Shown: piece after piece, positions 1 to 5,720 of the stretch | Numbering within the stretch: the first letter of the stretch is position 1 | Layout: each line of letters opens with the position of its first letter | Origin: JAFAXD01 sp035472475 | GTDB taxonomy: Bacteria > Pseudomonadota > Alphaproteobacteria > Rhizobiales > Xanthobacteraceae | Assembly (NCBI GenBank): GCA_035472475.1 | Contig: DATIPA010000075.1 | Location: 1 to 6,827 of the forward strand | Direction of reading: 5' to 3' | Length of the DNA stretch: 6,827 bases | Notes under the pieces: model-generated | Database searches by the model: none | Seen by the model: only the letters and a program-made list of their open reading frames with translations | Told to the model about the DNA's origin: nothing | Translations under genes and position numbers: made by a program

Positions 1-3
1 TCC

Positions 4-468
4 ATGGACCGGCCGCCGCTTCCGCCGTTCACCGCCGAGACCGCCGCCCAGAAGGCCCGCATGGCTGAGGACGCCTGGAACACGCGCGATCCCGCGCGCG
101 TCGCGCTCGCCTATACGGTCGACAGCAGGTGGCGAAATCGCGCGGAGATTTTCGAGGGGCGCGAGGCCATCGTGGCGTTCCTGACCCGCAAGTGGACCCG
201 CGAGCTCGACTACCGGCTGATCAAAGAGGTGTGGGCGTTTGGCAACAACCGCATCGCGGTGCGCTTCGCCTACGAATGGCACGACGACGGCGGTTTCTGG
301 TTCCGCAGTTACGGCAACGAGAACTGGGAGTTCGACGCGCACGGCCTGATGCAGGTTCGCCATGCCAGCATCAACGATCTTCCGATCAAGGACAGCGAGC
401 GCAAGTACCATTGGCCGCTCGGCCGCCGTCCTGACGATCATCCTTCGCTCAGCAAGCTCGGACTCTAG
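4..468 (+). CDS. DUF1348 / NTF2-like (SnoaL-fold) protein
   Basis: A 154-residue protein that I recognise as the DUF1348 branch of the nuclear transport factor 2-like superfamily, small cone-shaped alpha+beta proteins. Hallmarks run the whole length: WNTRDPARVALAYT (about 25-38), DSRWRNRAEIFEGREAI (about 40-56), the RKWTRELDYRLIKEVWAF block (about 62-79), YEWHDDGGFWFRSYGNENWE (about 90-109), and the C-terminal WPLGRRPDDHPSLSKLGL. The length is normal for the family and the N-terminus starts at the usual place, so the ATG at base 4 is probably the true start, although its ribosome binding site lies outside the window. The fold commonly binds small hydrophobic ligands or catalyses simple chemistry, but no reaction is established for this family and I assign none. 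No signal peptide or membrane segment is visible, so it is likely cytoplasmic. It is followed after 17 bases by a flavin-barrel gene on the same strand, suggesting co-transcription. Confidence 0.92.
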   Translation: MDRPPLPPFTAETAAQKARMAEDAWNTRDPARVALAYTVDSRWRNRAEIFEGREAIVAFLTRKWTRELDYRLIKEVWAFGNNRIAVRFAYEWHDDGGFWFRSYGNENWEFDAHGLMQVRHASINDLPIKDSERKYHWPLGRRPDDHPSLSKLGL

Positions 469-485
469 ATTTAATCGAGGCGGCA

Positions 486-1121
486 ATGGACATCGCCAAC
501 AGCTATTCCAGTGACGTTGCGTTTACACCCGCCGTCAAGGCGGTGCAGGCCCGCAAAGGCTCGCGCCAGGCCTATGCGCGCATGGAAGAGCGCGGCGGCT
601 GGCAGACCCGCATCACGCCGGACCTCGCGGAGTTCATCGCGGCGCAGACCAGCATGTTCCTCGCCACCGCGAATGCGAAGGGCCAGCCTTACATTCAGCA
701 TCGCGGTGGGCCGACCGGGTTTCTGCACATGCTCGACGACAAGACCATCGCTTTTGCGGATTTTGCCGGCAACCGGCAGTACATCACCCAGGGCAATCTT
801 GCCGACAATCCCAAGGCTCAGCTGTTCCTGATCGATTATGTCAACCGGCGCCGGATCAAGATCTGGGGCGAGGCGCGCGTTGTCGAAGGCAACGCCGATC
901 TGACGACAAAGCTGATGCCGCAAGACTATAAAGCGCGCCCGGAGCACGTGATCCTGTTCACGGTCTCTGCCTGGGACTCGAATTGCCCGCAACATATCCC
1001 GCAGCGGTTCGAGGCCGCGGATGTTGCGGCCGCCATCAACGAGCGCGATCAGCGTATCGCGGCGTTGGAAGACGAGATCAAACGCTTGCGCGCGGGGACG
1101 GGCGGGGCCCGCGCGATATGA
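486..1121 (+). CDS. Pyridoxamine 5'-phosphate oxidase-like, probably FMN-binding protein
   Basis: A 211-residue protein of the PNPOx-like split-barrel superfamily. The core starts near residue 45: DLAEFIAAQTSMFLATA, then NAKGQPYIQHRGGPTGFL (about 63-80), the typical first barrel strands of flavin-binding members. FAGNRQYITQGNLADNPKAQ (about 93-112) and the basic strand RRRIKIWGEARVVEG (about 121-135) follow. A conserved-looking AWDSNCPQHIPQRF segment (about 162-175) contains a lone cysteine. The C-terminus (about 184-202) is a short predicted coiled coil, NERDQRIAALEDEIKRLR, which may aid dimerisation. Members bind FMN, sometimes F420 or heme, and many are not true PdxH enzymes; this one lacks obvious PdxH synteny, so I do not call it pdxH. 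The start is supported by GAGG five bases upstream of the ATG. It lies 17 bases after the DUF1348 gene and converges with the PLP enzyme, the two stop codons being about 20 bases apart. Electron donor and substrate cannot be read from sequence. Confidence 0.9.
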   Translation: MDIANSYSSDVAFTPAVKAVQARKGSRQAYARMEERGGWQTRITPDLAEFIAAQTSMFLATANAKGQPYIQHRGGPTGFLHMLDDKTIAFADFAGNRQYITQGNLADNPKAQLFLIDYVNRRRIKIWGEARVVEGNADLTTKLMPQDYKARPEHVILFTVSAWDSNCPQHIPQRFEAADVAAAINERDQRIAALEDEIKRLRAGTGGARAI

Positions 1122-1140
1122 TCTGCGCGTGGTCGAGGGC

Positions 1141-2301
1141 TCACCGCGCGACCGTCTTCAACACGGTAAACAACCTCTCCACATCCGCATGAGTATTCCA
1201 AAGATGCGGCGTCACCCGCATGGCACTGCCGCGCACCGAGACATGCACGTTCTCGGCCGCAAGCCGCGCCGGCAGGTCGGACGGAACCCCGCCGCCGAAG
1301 CGCAGCCCGAGATAGTGGCCGGCCCGGCGGTCGGCCGGCACGCTATCGATGCCAAACTCGGCGCGGGCGCGTTGTGCAATGGCTTCGGTGCGCAGCGCCA
1401 GCGTTGTCAGAATGCGCGGCACCGTCCACTCCACGATCAGCTTGACCGAGGCTTGGGCGACCGGCATGAGCGCGAAATTGCTACGCTCGCCGACATCGAA
1501 TCGGCGCGCGCCGTCCTGGAACTCGCGTTGGTAGTTGACGAGGCCGGCGAAGTCCTCGGAATTGCGGCGCGCAATCCAGTTGTGCTCGATCGGCCGTCCG
1601 CTCTGCCGCCGCGGCGCGACGTAGAGAAATCCGAAGCTGTAGGGACCCAGAAGCCATTTGTAGCAAGGCGCGACAAGGTAGTCCGGATCAATCCGCTTGA
1701 CGTCGAACGGCAGGGCGCCAACCGACTGGGCGCCGTCAACGCAAAGAACCGCGCCAACGCGCCGGCAGGCGGCACCGACCGCCGCGAGGTCGATCAATCC
1801 GCCATCGGTCCAGTGGCAGTTCGGCACCGCGACCACGCCGGTGGATGGATCGATGGATGCCAACAGCGCTGCCGTCCAATCATCGTCAGCGGGCCGCGGC
1901 ACCGTAACGAACCTGGCGCCGGCGCGCTCGGCGAGATCCATCCAGGGATAGACGTTCGATGGAAACTGCTCGGCGAGCGTCACGATCGTTTGCGACTTGC
2001 TGAGCGTAATATTCGCCGCGGCCTGCGCCATGCCATAGGACACCGCCGGTGCAAACGCGATGTCGCCGGGTTCGGCATTGATGAGCCGCGCAAACAATGC
2101 GCGCACCGCCTCGCTGCCAGTAAAGAAATCCTTTGGTGCGATGCCCCAGGGGTTCTGTTTGCGCTGGAGCCCGCGTTCGCCCGCCACAACCGAAGCCTTG
2201 GGCAGCGGCGACATGTAGGCGCAGTTGAGGAACGCGACGTCGTCGGGAATATCGAACAGATGACGCTGGCTGGCGAGCGGAGGAACGTCGGGGTTTTTCA
2301 T
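1141..2301 (-). CDS. Class V-fold PLP-dependent enzyme (aminotransferase / isopenicillin-N-epimerase-like)
   Basis: A 386-residue fold-type I PLP enzyme of the class V aminotransferase group. Visible landmarks (numbered from the ATG at 2301): FLNCAYMSPL near the N-terminus; AEQFPSNVYPW at about 110-120, where Phe113 sits where cysteine desulfurases have the PLP-stacking His; VPNCHWTDGG at about 160-167; CVDGAQSVG with the PLP-ring Asp189; YKWLLGPYSFGFLYV with the Schiff-base Lys215; and RVTPHLWNTHADVERL at the C-terminus, where Arg362 could bind the substrate carboxylate. All cysteines lie in the first two thirds, so the C-terminal catalytic cysteine of SufS/CsdA enzymes is missing. An aminotransferase, epimerase or lyase role fits better than sulfur transfer; the substrate is unknown. 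An in-frame ATG at 2352 would add 17 residues lacking family character, so I prefer 2301. Neither start has a good Shine-Dalgarno sequence. It is cytoplasmic and converges with the flavin-barrel gene. Confidence 0.9.
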   Translation of the reverse strand: MKNPDVPPLASQRHLFDIPDDVAFLNCAYMSPLPKASVVAGERGLQRKQNPWGIAPKDFFTGSEAVRALFARLINAEPGDIAFAPAVSYGMAQAAANITLSKSQTIVTLAEQFPSNVYPWMDLAERAGARFVTVPRPADDDWTAALLASIDPSTGVVAVPNCHWTDGGLIDLAAVGAACRRVGAVLCVDGAQSVGALPFDVKRIDPDYLVAPCYKWLLGPYSFGFLYVAPRRQSGRPIEHNWIARRNSEDFAGLVNYQREFQDGARRFDVGERSNFALMPVAQASVKLIVEWTVPRILTTLALRTEAIAQRARAEFGIDSVPADRRAGHYLGLRFGGGVPSDLPARLAAENVHVSVRGSAMRVTPHLWNTHADVERLFTVLKTVAR

Positions 2302-2384
2302 CGAGGACGGCTTTGTTGTCGAGCAACGATAGCGGCTTCCGTCCGATGCCATGGCATCCGGGTCTTGTCGAGTTGCCGATGACC

Positions 2385-2531
2385 CTATCGAGCGATCTGG
2401 GCCTTTCGCGCGCTCACGGGACGCCGTTTGGCTTTTCGCCGACGCGCGGCCACGAGCTCCTTCTCAGCCAGCGAGAGATACTGTTGCGCGGTTAAGACGT
2501 GATAGGTGCGGTCCTTGTTGCTGATCGCCAA
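2385..2531 (-). CDS. Candidate small basic protein (48 codons, TTG start uncertain)
   Basis: I do not recognise this protein. The leftward frame ending at TAG 2385-2387 reads like real protein: AISNKDRTYHVLTAQQYLSL followed by AEKELVAARRRKAKRRP and a lysine/arginine-rich tail. It would be a short amphipathic helix with a strongly basic C-terminus. The open frame extends upstream with no stop to about 2620, but contains no ATG or GTG; the only standard start is TTG at 2529-2531, with a weak upstream GAGCGG. An ATG about 45 bases farther up lies in a neighbouring frame that stops after nine codons, so a one-base frameshift at the 5' end is possible. It lies 84 bases upstream of the PLP enzyme on the same strand. 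It could be a genuine small gene with a mis-seen start, a decaying remnant, or chance coding in GC-rich DNA. Confidence 0.3.
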   Translation of the reverse strand: MAISNKDRTYHVLTAQQYLSLAEKELVAARRRKAKRRPVSARKAQIAR

Positions 2532-2586
2532 GTCGGCCCGCTCAACGCTTGCTTCCGCGTAGTTTCCGCATGATCCGAGACGTGTC

Positions 2587-2676
2587 TCATCGTGGGTCCC
2601 GCCGCATCCACAACAACCACGCGGTCATGCCGGTGATGATGATTGTGCAGACTGGAAGGATGAAAAGTGAGGCCAC
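2587..2676 (-). CDS. Candidate 29-residue single-pass membrane peptide
   Basis: I do not recognise a family. A GTG start at 2674-2676 is preceded by GGGAG at 2683-2687 on the same (minus) strand, six bases away, a very good Shine-Dalgarno position. The product is MASLFILPVCTIIITGMTAW followed by LLWMRRDPR: a run of about 21 hydrophobic residues ending in a short positively charged tail. This is the typical build of a small bacterial membrane protein with its C-terminus in the cytoplasm. A longer version from an upstream in-frame GTG would add about 15 polar residues. The TGA stop overlaps an ATG in another frame (ATGA at 2587-2590), a possible translational coupling, although the frame opened there (32 codons, to 2492) is not protein-like. 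The good ribosome binding site and clean hydrophobic segment favour a real gene; its tiny size argues caution. Confidence 0.42.
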   Translation of the reverse strand: MASLFILPVCTIIITGMTAWLLWMRRDPR

Positions 2677-2998
2677 GAACCGCTCCCGATTGCAGGCGGG
2701 AGCACAAGGTCTCTCAGCCACCGGCGCCTGTCGGCATATCGGCCCCCTCTGCCGGTGATGCAGCTACGCTAGCAGTGGACGCAACGGTTGGCGGCGTCAT
2801 TTGACATGTCCGGCGCAGGAAATTTGGACAGACCTGCTGTCCTATTCCAACGCCTGCGGCCTCCTGCCGCCGCGCCGGAAAAGCGGGCCGCCAGAAGGGG
2901 GTAAGCATCCTGAACGCAAGCTATCCAAACTTTAAGCAAGCGTTCATCGGTCGGTAGCTATCGTTCGGGCATGTTGAGGAGCGTTGCGGAGATATCCC
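2677..2998. other. Intergenic stretch without a convincing gene
   Basis: About 320 bases between two candidate small ORFs. I see no protein with family character on either strand. A leftward open frame at 2714-2908 is rich in Ala, Pro, Thr and Gly and looks like composition-driven noise. A perfect TTGACA hexamer occurs at 2801-2806 on the plus strand, but nothing like a -10 box follows at 16-18 bases. A 7-base inverted repeat (TGAACGC 2911-2917, GCGTTCA 2940-2946, 22 bases between) encloses two direct copies of a GCAAGC hexamer. Base composition is close to that of the flanks, with a slightly AT-richer patch near 2915-2945. Confidence 0.5.
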
Positions 2999-3067
2999 AT
3001 GAACCCGCCCTCTTATGTCGACATTCTGCTTCGCCCCGCGGCGCGCAAGGCGCCGCGCGCGCGCTGA
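2999..3067 (+). CDS. Candidate 22-codon ORF with good ribosome binding site
   Basis: I do not recognise this peptide. The ATG at 2999-3001 is preceded by GCGGAG about seven bases upstream, a good Shine-Dalgarno sequence. It encodes MNPPSYVDILLRPAARKAPR plus two residues before TGA 3065-3067. The product is short and basic, with no membrane segment. The second half of the frame is built from a GC-rich hairpin (3037-3057), which may explain its composition. An overlapping 38-codon frame starting at ATG 2971 is equally unassignable. No rightward gene follows until 3999, so it is not an obvious leader peptide. It may be a chance ORF. Confidence 0.22.
   Translation: MNPPSYVDILLRPAARKAPRAR
3037..3057. 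repeat. GC-rich hairpin (8-bp stem, 5-nt loop)
   Basis: CGCGGCGC (3037-3044) pairs perfectly with GCGCCGCG (3050-3057) across the loop GCAAG. It lies about 35 bases beyond the stop codon of the leftward dehydrogenase gene and could impede transcription leaving that gene. It lacks an adjacent T-run in the leftward direction, so it is not a canonical intrinsic terminator. On the plus strand a T-rich patch follows only after about 20 bases. Confidence 0.4.
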
Positions 3068-3090
3068 GACGTGGGTTAAGTTTTTAAGTT

Positions 3091-3915
3091 TTAGTGACCG
3101 GTGACCGCGAGCCGAGGCAGGTTCACGACCCCCGCGATCCCCCCGTCGACGAGCAGCGTCTGGCCGGTCACGTGGCTCGACATATCCGAACTCAGAAACA
3201 ATATCGCGGCCGCGATCTCGGCCGGTGAGGCCGGCGCCCCCAGCGGAATCCGGTTGCCGATCTGACCCCATTGCTCCTCGTTCAGCATTGCGTTCAGCCG
3301 TGGCGTTCGCACAAAGCCCGGGGCAACAGCATTCACCCGCACGCGCGCAGGACCGAACTCGAGGCCCATCCCGGCCACGAGCTGAATGAGCGCGGCCTTG
3401 GCCGTCCCGTACGCAACTTGCCCCGGAATCTGTGTCAGCCCCGACATTGAGGCGACGAAGACCATGGTGCCGCCGCCTGCGTCTACAATGGCCTTCCCGC
3501 CGATCTGCACCGCGAGGAAGGCGTGCGTCAGAACGAGGTCGAACTGCGACGCCCACAGCCGATCGTCGAGGTTTGCCAGCGGGCCGAGATGCGGCATCCC
3601 GACGATATCGACCACGCCGCGAACGGCACCATGCTCCCGGGCGGCCGCAAAGACGCGCTCGACCTCGCCTCGCTTGGTGACGTCGGCCGCGCGCGCGACG
3701 CCGTCGACTTCACGCGCCACGGCGGCTGCACGCGTCTCGTCGCGATCGACGCACACCACCTTTGCACCGGCCTGGGCGAGCGCGTGACAGGTCTGCCGCC
3801 CGATCCCGTTGCCGCCGCCGAGGACGACCATGACACGGCCTGCGAGGCTATATAGCGTCCGGTAGTCGGGGACCGGACTTTGATCGGTCTCGTCGGAACG
3901 GGGTGGTGTGGTCAT
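3091..3915 (-). CDS. Short-chain dehydrogenase/reductase (SDR) family oxidoreductase
   Basis: A 274-residue classical-type SDR with a Rossmann fold. The nucleotide-binding loop is LGGGNGIG at about 32-39. VVCVDRD ends beta-2 with Asp57, which normally selects NAD(H) over NADP(H). The catalytic set is Ser156 (FVASMSG), Tyr169 and Lys173 (AYGTAKAAL). VNAVAPGFVRTPRL (about 194-207) and HVTGQTLLVDGG (about 248-259) are the usual C-terminal blocks. Two departures stand out: the NNAG motif after beta-4 reads DIVG (103-106), and the position of the fourth catalytic residue, normally Asn in a VNL-type helix, appears to be Val128 (FDLVLTHAF). The protein is probably an NAD-dependent alcohol/ketone oxidoreductase in the cytoplasm; the substrate is unknown. 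The ATG at 3915 gives a polar, proline-rich leader of about 25 residues before the fold; no clear Shine-Dalgarno precedes it. It is divergent from the membrane protein at 3999, with 83 bases between the starts. Confidence 0.9.
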   Translation of the reverse strand: MTTPPRSDETDQSPVPDYRTLYSLAGRVMVVLGGGNGIGRQTCHALAQAGAKVVCVDRDETRAAAVAREVDGVARAADVTKRGEVERVFAAAREHGAVRGVVDIVGMPHLGPLANLDDRLWASQFDLVLTHAFLAVQIGGKAIVDAGGGTMVFVASMSGLTQIPGQVAYGTAKAALIQLVAGMGLEFGPARVRVNAVAPGFVRTPRLNAMLNEEQWGQIGNRIPLGAPASPAEIAAAILFLSSDMSSHVTGQTLLVDGGIAGVVNLPRLAVTGH

Positions 3916-3998
3916 AGACGATCGCCATGCTGCGTTTGCGCGATGACATCAGACACGAGCGGACGCTGCTTTGATACAGGCTCGCCGAGGATACCCGC

Positions 3999-4352
3999 AT
4001 GGTTGATGATGATCTGTCCGAACAGATCTCCGAGCTTGAATCCGAGATCGAGCGACTGGCCCGGGTGGCGGAGGGCTGCCGCAAGATCATCGTGGCATCA
4101 AAAGTCGCCATCGTGATCGGTGCTCTTCTGCTGTTGGCGACCGTGTTTGGCCTGATCGGGTTCGATCAGATCGTTTTGATCGGCTCGATCGCCCTTGTGC
4201 TGGTCGGCATCGTGGCCGCAGGATCGAACTCGACCACGTTGGCAAACACCGAAGCCGAGATGCGTGACAATGAAGCGCTGCGTGCGCAGTTGATCGACCA
4301 GCTCAATCTTCCGGTTGTGGTCGAAGGCGTCGATGGGCGGCCATCCAATTGA
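3999..4352 (+). CDS. Small two-helix membrane protein with coiled-coil arms
   Basis: A 117-residue protein of no family I can name. Residues 1-25 form an acidic, heptad-like helix (DLSEQISELESEIERLARV), probably a coiled coil. Two hydrophobic segments follow, about 36-54 (KVAIVIGALLLLATVFGLI) and about 57-75 (QIVLIGSIALVLVGIVAAG), separated by a very short turn, consistent with a membrane hairpin. Residues 78-104 form a second charged helix (LANTEAEMRDNEALRAQLID), so both ends lie on the same side, most likely the cytoplasm, where the helices could pair or oligomerise. GAGG lies eight bases upstream of the ATG, supporting the start. The gene stands alone, divergent from the SDR gene. A role in membrane organisation is possible but purely inferential. 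Confidence 0.8.
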   Translation: MVDDDLSEQISELESEIERLARVAEGCRKIIVASKVAIVIGALLLLATVFGLIGFDQIVLIGSIALVLVGIVAAGSNSTTLANTEAEMRDNEALRAQLIDQLNLPVVVEGVDGRPSN

Positions 4353-4357
4353 GTGCA

Positions 4358-4373
4358 GCGCTGCCGGCAGCGC
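4358..4373. repeat. 16-bp perfect palindrome after membrane-protein gene
   Basis: GCGCTGCCGGCAGCGC is self-complementary and begins six bases after the stop codon of the membrane-protein gene. As RNA it would fold into a 6-bp stem closed by CCGG. An overlapping palindrome, GCAGCGCTGC, occupies 4355-4364. The position suits a 3'-end stem-loop for transcript termination or stability, but no T-run follows, so an intrinsic terminator is unproven. Confidence 0.4.
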
Positions 4374-4578
4374 GCAACGCCTGTCCTGATCCGCATCAAT
4401 GTTCCACTCAACTTTGCGTCATAACATCGAATCTATTTGTTGCTTCTACGGCTCGCGTGGAATTATCTTTGAATGCGCGCGCCGGTCGGTATGGGGGCAA
4501 GCCGATCAAATGGTCTCGCTGATGCCCAACAGTCTCCGCGCACCACCGTCCCGGCGTTTTACCCGACCCTGGTGACCC

Positions 4579-5325
4579 ATGGATCAAACAACCCCTCCTG
4601 ACCGTTTGCTCGGCTTCGATGAAAGGGAAGTTTCAGATTCCCGGCGTGCTTCGATGATCCGGCGCTTCGGCCGCGTGATCCACTTTCTGTCGTATCATCT
4701 TGTCCTGCGCCGGCGGGGCACGTGGCGAACGAGTGCCGCGGGCATGCGGTTCACCGTGCGTCCCACGGTGTTTCATCCGCGTTACTTCATCAGCAGCGAG
4801 CGCTTCGCGGAGTTCATTGATTCGCTCGATCTGCGCGGGAAGCAGGTGATCGACGTTGGAACCGGAACCGGGATTCTGGCCATCGCCGCTGCTCGCTCCG
4901 GCTCTGAAAATGTTATTGCCACCGACATCAACCCGAATGCCGCGCTGTCCGTGCCCGATAACGCCCGCCACAACGGGGTTGGCGATCGCGTAACCGCCGT
5001 GTGCATGGATTTGCTCTCGGGATTCGCCGCGTATCCGCTGTTTGACGTGATCATTGCAAACCCGCCCAAGCACACACAGGAACCCCACGATCTCGCGGAC
5101 AAGGGTTGGAATGGGGGACCCAACCACCGCGATATCGCGGCTTTGTTCGAGCAAGCCTATGAGCGGTTAAAGCACGATGGAAAGCTCTATGTGATGCTGT
5201 CCTCACATTCCGAGCTTGGTTTGATCGAGAATATGATCGAACACGCCGGCCTTCGATTTCGCGTCATCAGACGCTATTCGATCATCGTCGACGCCTTTGT
5301 GCTCTACGAGTGTACCCGGCCGTGA
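4579..5325 (+). CDS. Class I SAM-dependent methyltransferase (HemK/PrmA/MTS-like)
   Basis: A 248-residue Rossmann-fold methyltransferase. Motif I is VIDVGTGTGILAIAAARSG (about 90-108), followed by the acidic loop ATDINPNA (114-121) that binds the SAM ribose. Motif IV is FDVIIANPPKH (155-165), corresponding to the (D/N)PPY motif of enzymes that methylate planar nitrogens (HemK/PrmC on Gln, RsmC-type on guanine, N6-adenine enzymes), but with Lys where Tyr is usual. The segment before motif I (RPTVFHPRYFISSERFAEFI, about 61-80) resembles the substrate-side segment of HemK-like proteins. The first 50 residues are basic and hydrophobic (IHFLSYHLVLRRR), of unknown role. An in-frame TGA two codons before the ATG fixes the earliest possible start, and GGTGA just upstream serves as a ribosome binding site. 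The target could be a protein, RNA or small molecule; sequence alone does not decide. Its neighbours are unrelated. Confidence 0.87.
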   Translation: MDQTTPPDRLLGFDEREVSDSRRASMIRRFGRVIHFLSYHLVLRRRGTWRTSAAGMRFTVRPTVFHPRYFISSERFAEFIDSLDLRGKQVIDVGTGTGILAIAAARSGSENVIATDINPNAALSVPDNARHNGVGDRVTAVCMDLLSGFAAYPLFDVIIANPPKHTQEPHDLADKGWNGGPNHRDIAALFEQAYERLKHDGKLYVMLSSHSELGLIENMIEHAGLRFRVIRRYSIIVDAFVLYECTRP

Positions 5326-5352
5326 TCGGCGAACAGCACCACCGGCGCGTCG

Positions 5353-5553
5353 CTAAAGATCTGCCGGAAGTTCCGGCCGGTCGAGTGCGTGGATGCCGGC
5401 GTTGAGGAGATCGTGCGCCGTTACTCCGCGTTCATAGCCGTAGGTGAAAGCGATGCCCGCGAGGATCGAAAGTCCCAGAACAATCGCTGCGCCTCCCAGG
5501 ATCATCGTGTGATCCCGCCTTCGGCGCGTCCGGCATTTATGGGTGCTGGGCAT
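5353..5553 (-). CDS. Small single-pass membrane protein (66 aa)
   Basis: An unassigned small protein. Residues 1-15 are strongly basic (KCRTRRRRDH). One hydrophobic helix follows at about 17-38 (MILGGAAIVLGLSILAGIAF), then YGYERGVTAHDLLNAGIHAL and a short acidic/proline tail. The positive-inside rule predicts a cytoplasmic N-terminus and an external C-terminus, or an uncleaved signal anchor. The start at 5553 is supported by GCGAGG about five bases upstream; an internal ATG at 5505 would remove the basic leader and begin directly at the helix. It converges with the methyltransferase gene, with 27 bases between the stops. No function can be assigned. Confidence 0.6.
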   Translation of the reverse strand: MPSTHKCRTRRRRDHTMILGGAAIVLGLSILAGIAFTYGYERGVTAHDLLNAGIHALDRPELPADL

Positions 5554-5607
5554 GGCGGCCTCGCTTCCCGCACCCTAAAAACGCCGGGCGAGACGGTGAG
5601 TTCCACC

Positions 5608-5633
5608 AAGTTGAACGAGCAGTTGCTCAACTT
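5608..5633. promoter_or_regulatory. 26-bp imperfect inverted repeat, possible operator or stem-loop
   Basis: AAGTTGA (5608-5614) and TCAACTT (5627-5633) are exact reverse complements separated by 12 bases. Within the spacer further symmetric matches occur (GAGCA at 5617-5621 opposes TGCTC at 5624-5628 in an alternative fold). It lies about 55 bases upstream of the 66-residue membrane-protein gene and downstream of the exported-protein gene, both leftward. Size and symmetry resemble binding sites of dimeric TetR- or MarR-type repressors; a 3' stem-loop for the upstream gene is the alternative. No regulator gene is present in this window, so the role is inference. Confidence 0.35.
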
Positions 5634-5720
5634 CCGGATGAGACGCCCGCCTCCCCCGATGAGATCGAACGCCCGCGGGTGAGTTGCGTCAGCCGTGTAG
5701 CTCGGCGTGCCGGCCGCAGG

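Noticed and set aside
471..995. Minus-strand 174-codon open frame
   Set aside because: Antisense to the well-supported flavin-barrel gene; no motifs.
1122..1140. Bidirectional terminator between the convergent flavin-barrel and PLP-enzyme genes
   Set aside because: Only a bulged, weak GC pairing is visible and there is no T-run on either strand.
1021..2382. Plus-strand 453-codon open frame
   Set aside because: It lies antisense to the whole PLP-enzyme gene. Its composition (Arg, Ala, His-rich, no family motif) is what GC-rich codon bias produces opposite a real gene.
2801..2806. Perfect TTGACA hexamer as a plus-strand -35 box
   Set aside because: No -10-like sequence at 16-18 bases and no supported rightward gene follows.
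2714..2908. Minus-strand 64-codon open frame
   Set aside because: Ala/Pro/Thr/Gly-rich with no recognisable domain and no good ribosome binding site; probably compositional.
2911..2946. TGAACGC/GCGTTCA inverted repeat with 22-base spacer
   Set aside because: Arms are short and the spacer long; expected by chance at this length, with no adjacent feature giving it a role.
4440..4468. Promoter-like TTGCTT with a downstream TTATCT upstream of the methyltransferase
   Set aside because: The AT-rich patch is suggestive, but the -10 matches consensus at only two positions.
4633..5154. Minus-strand 173-codon open frame
   Set aside because: Antisense to the methyltransferase with its clear SAM and NPP motifs.
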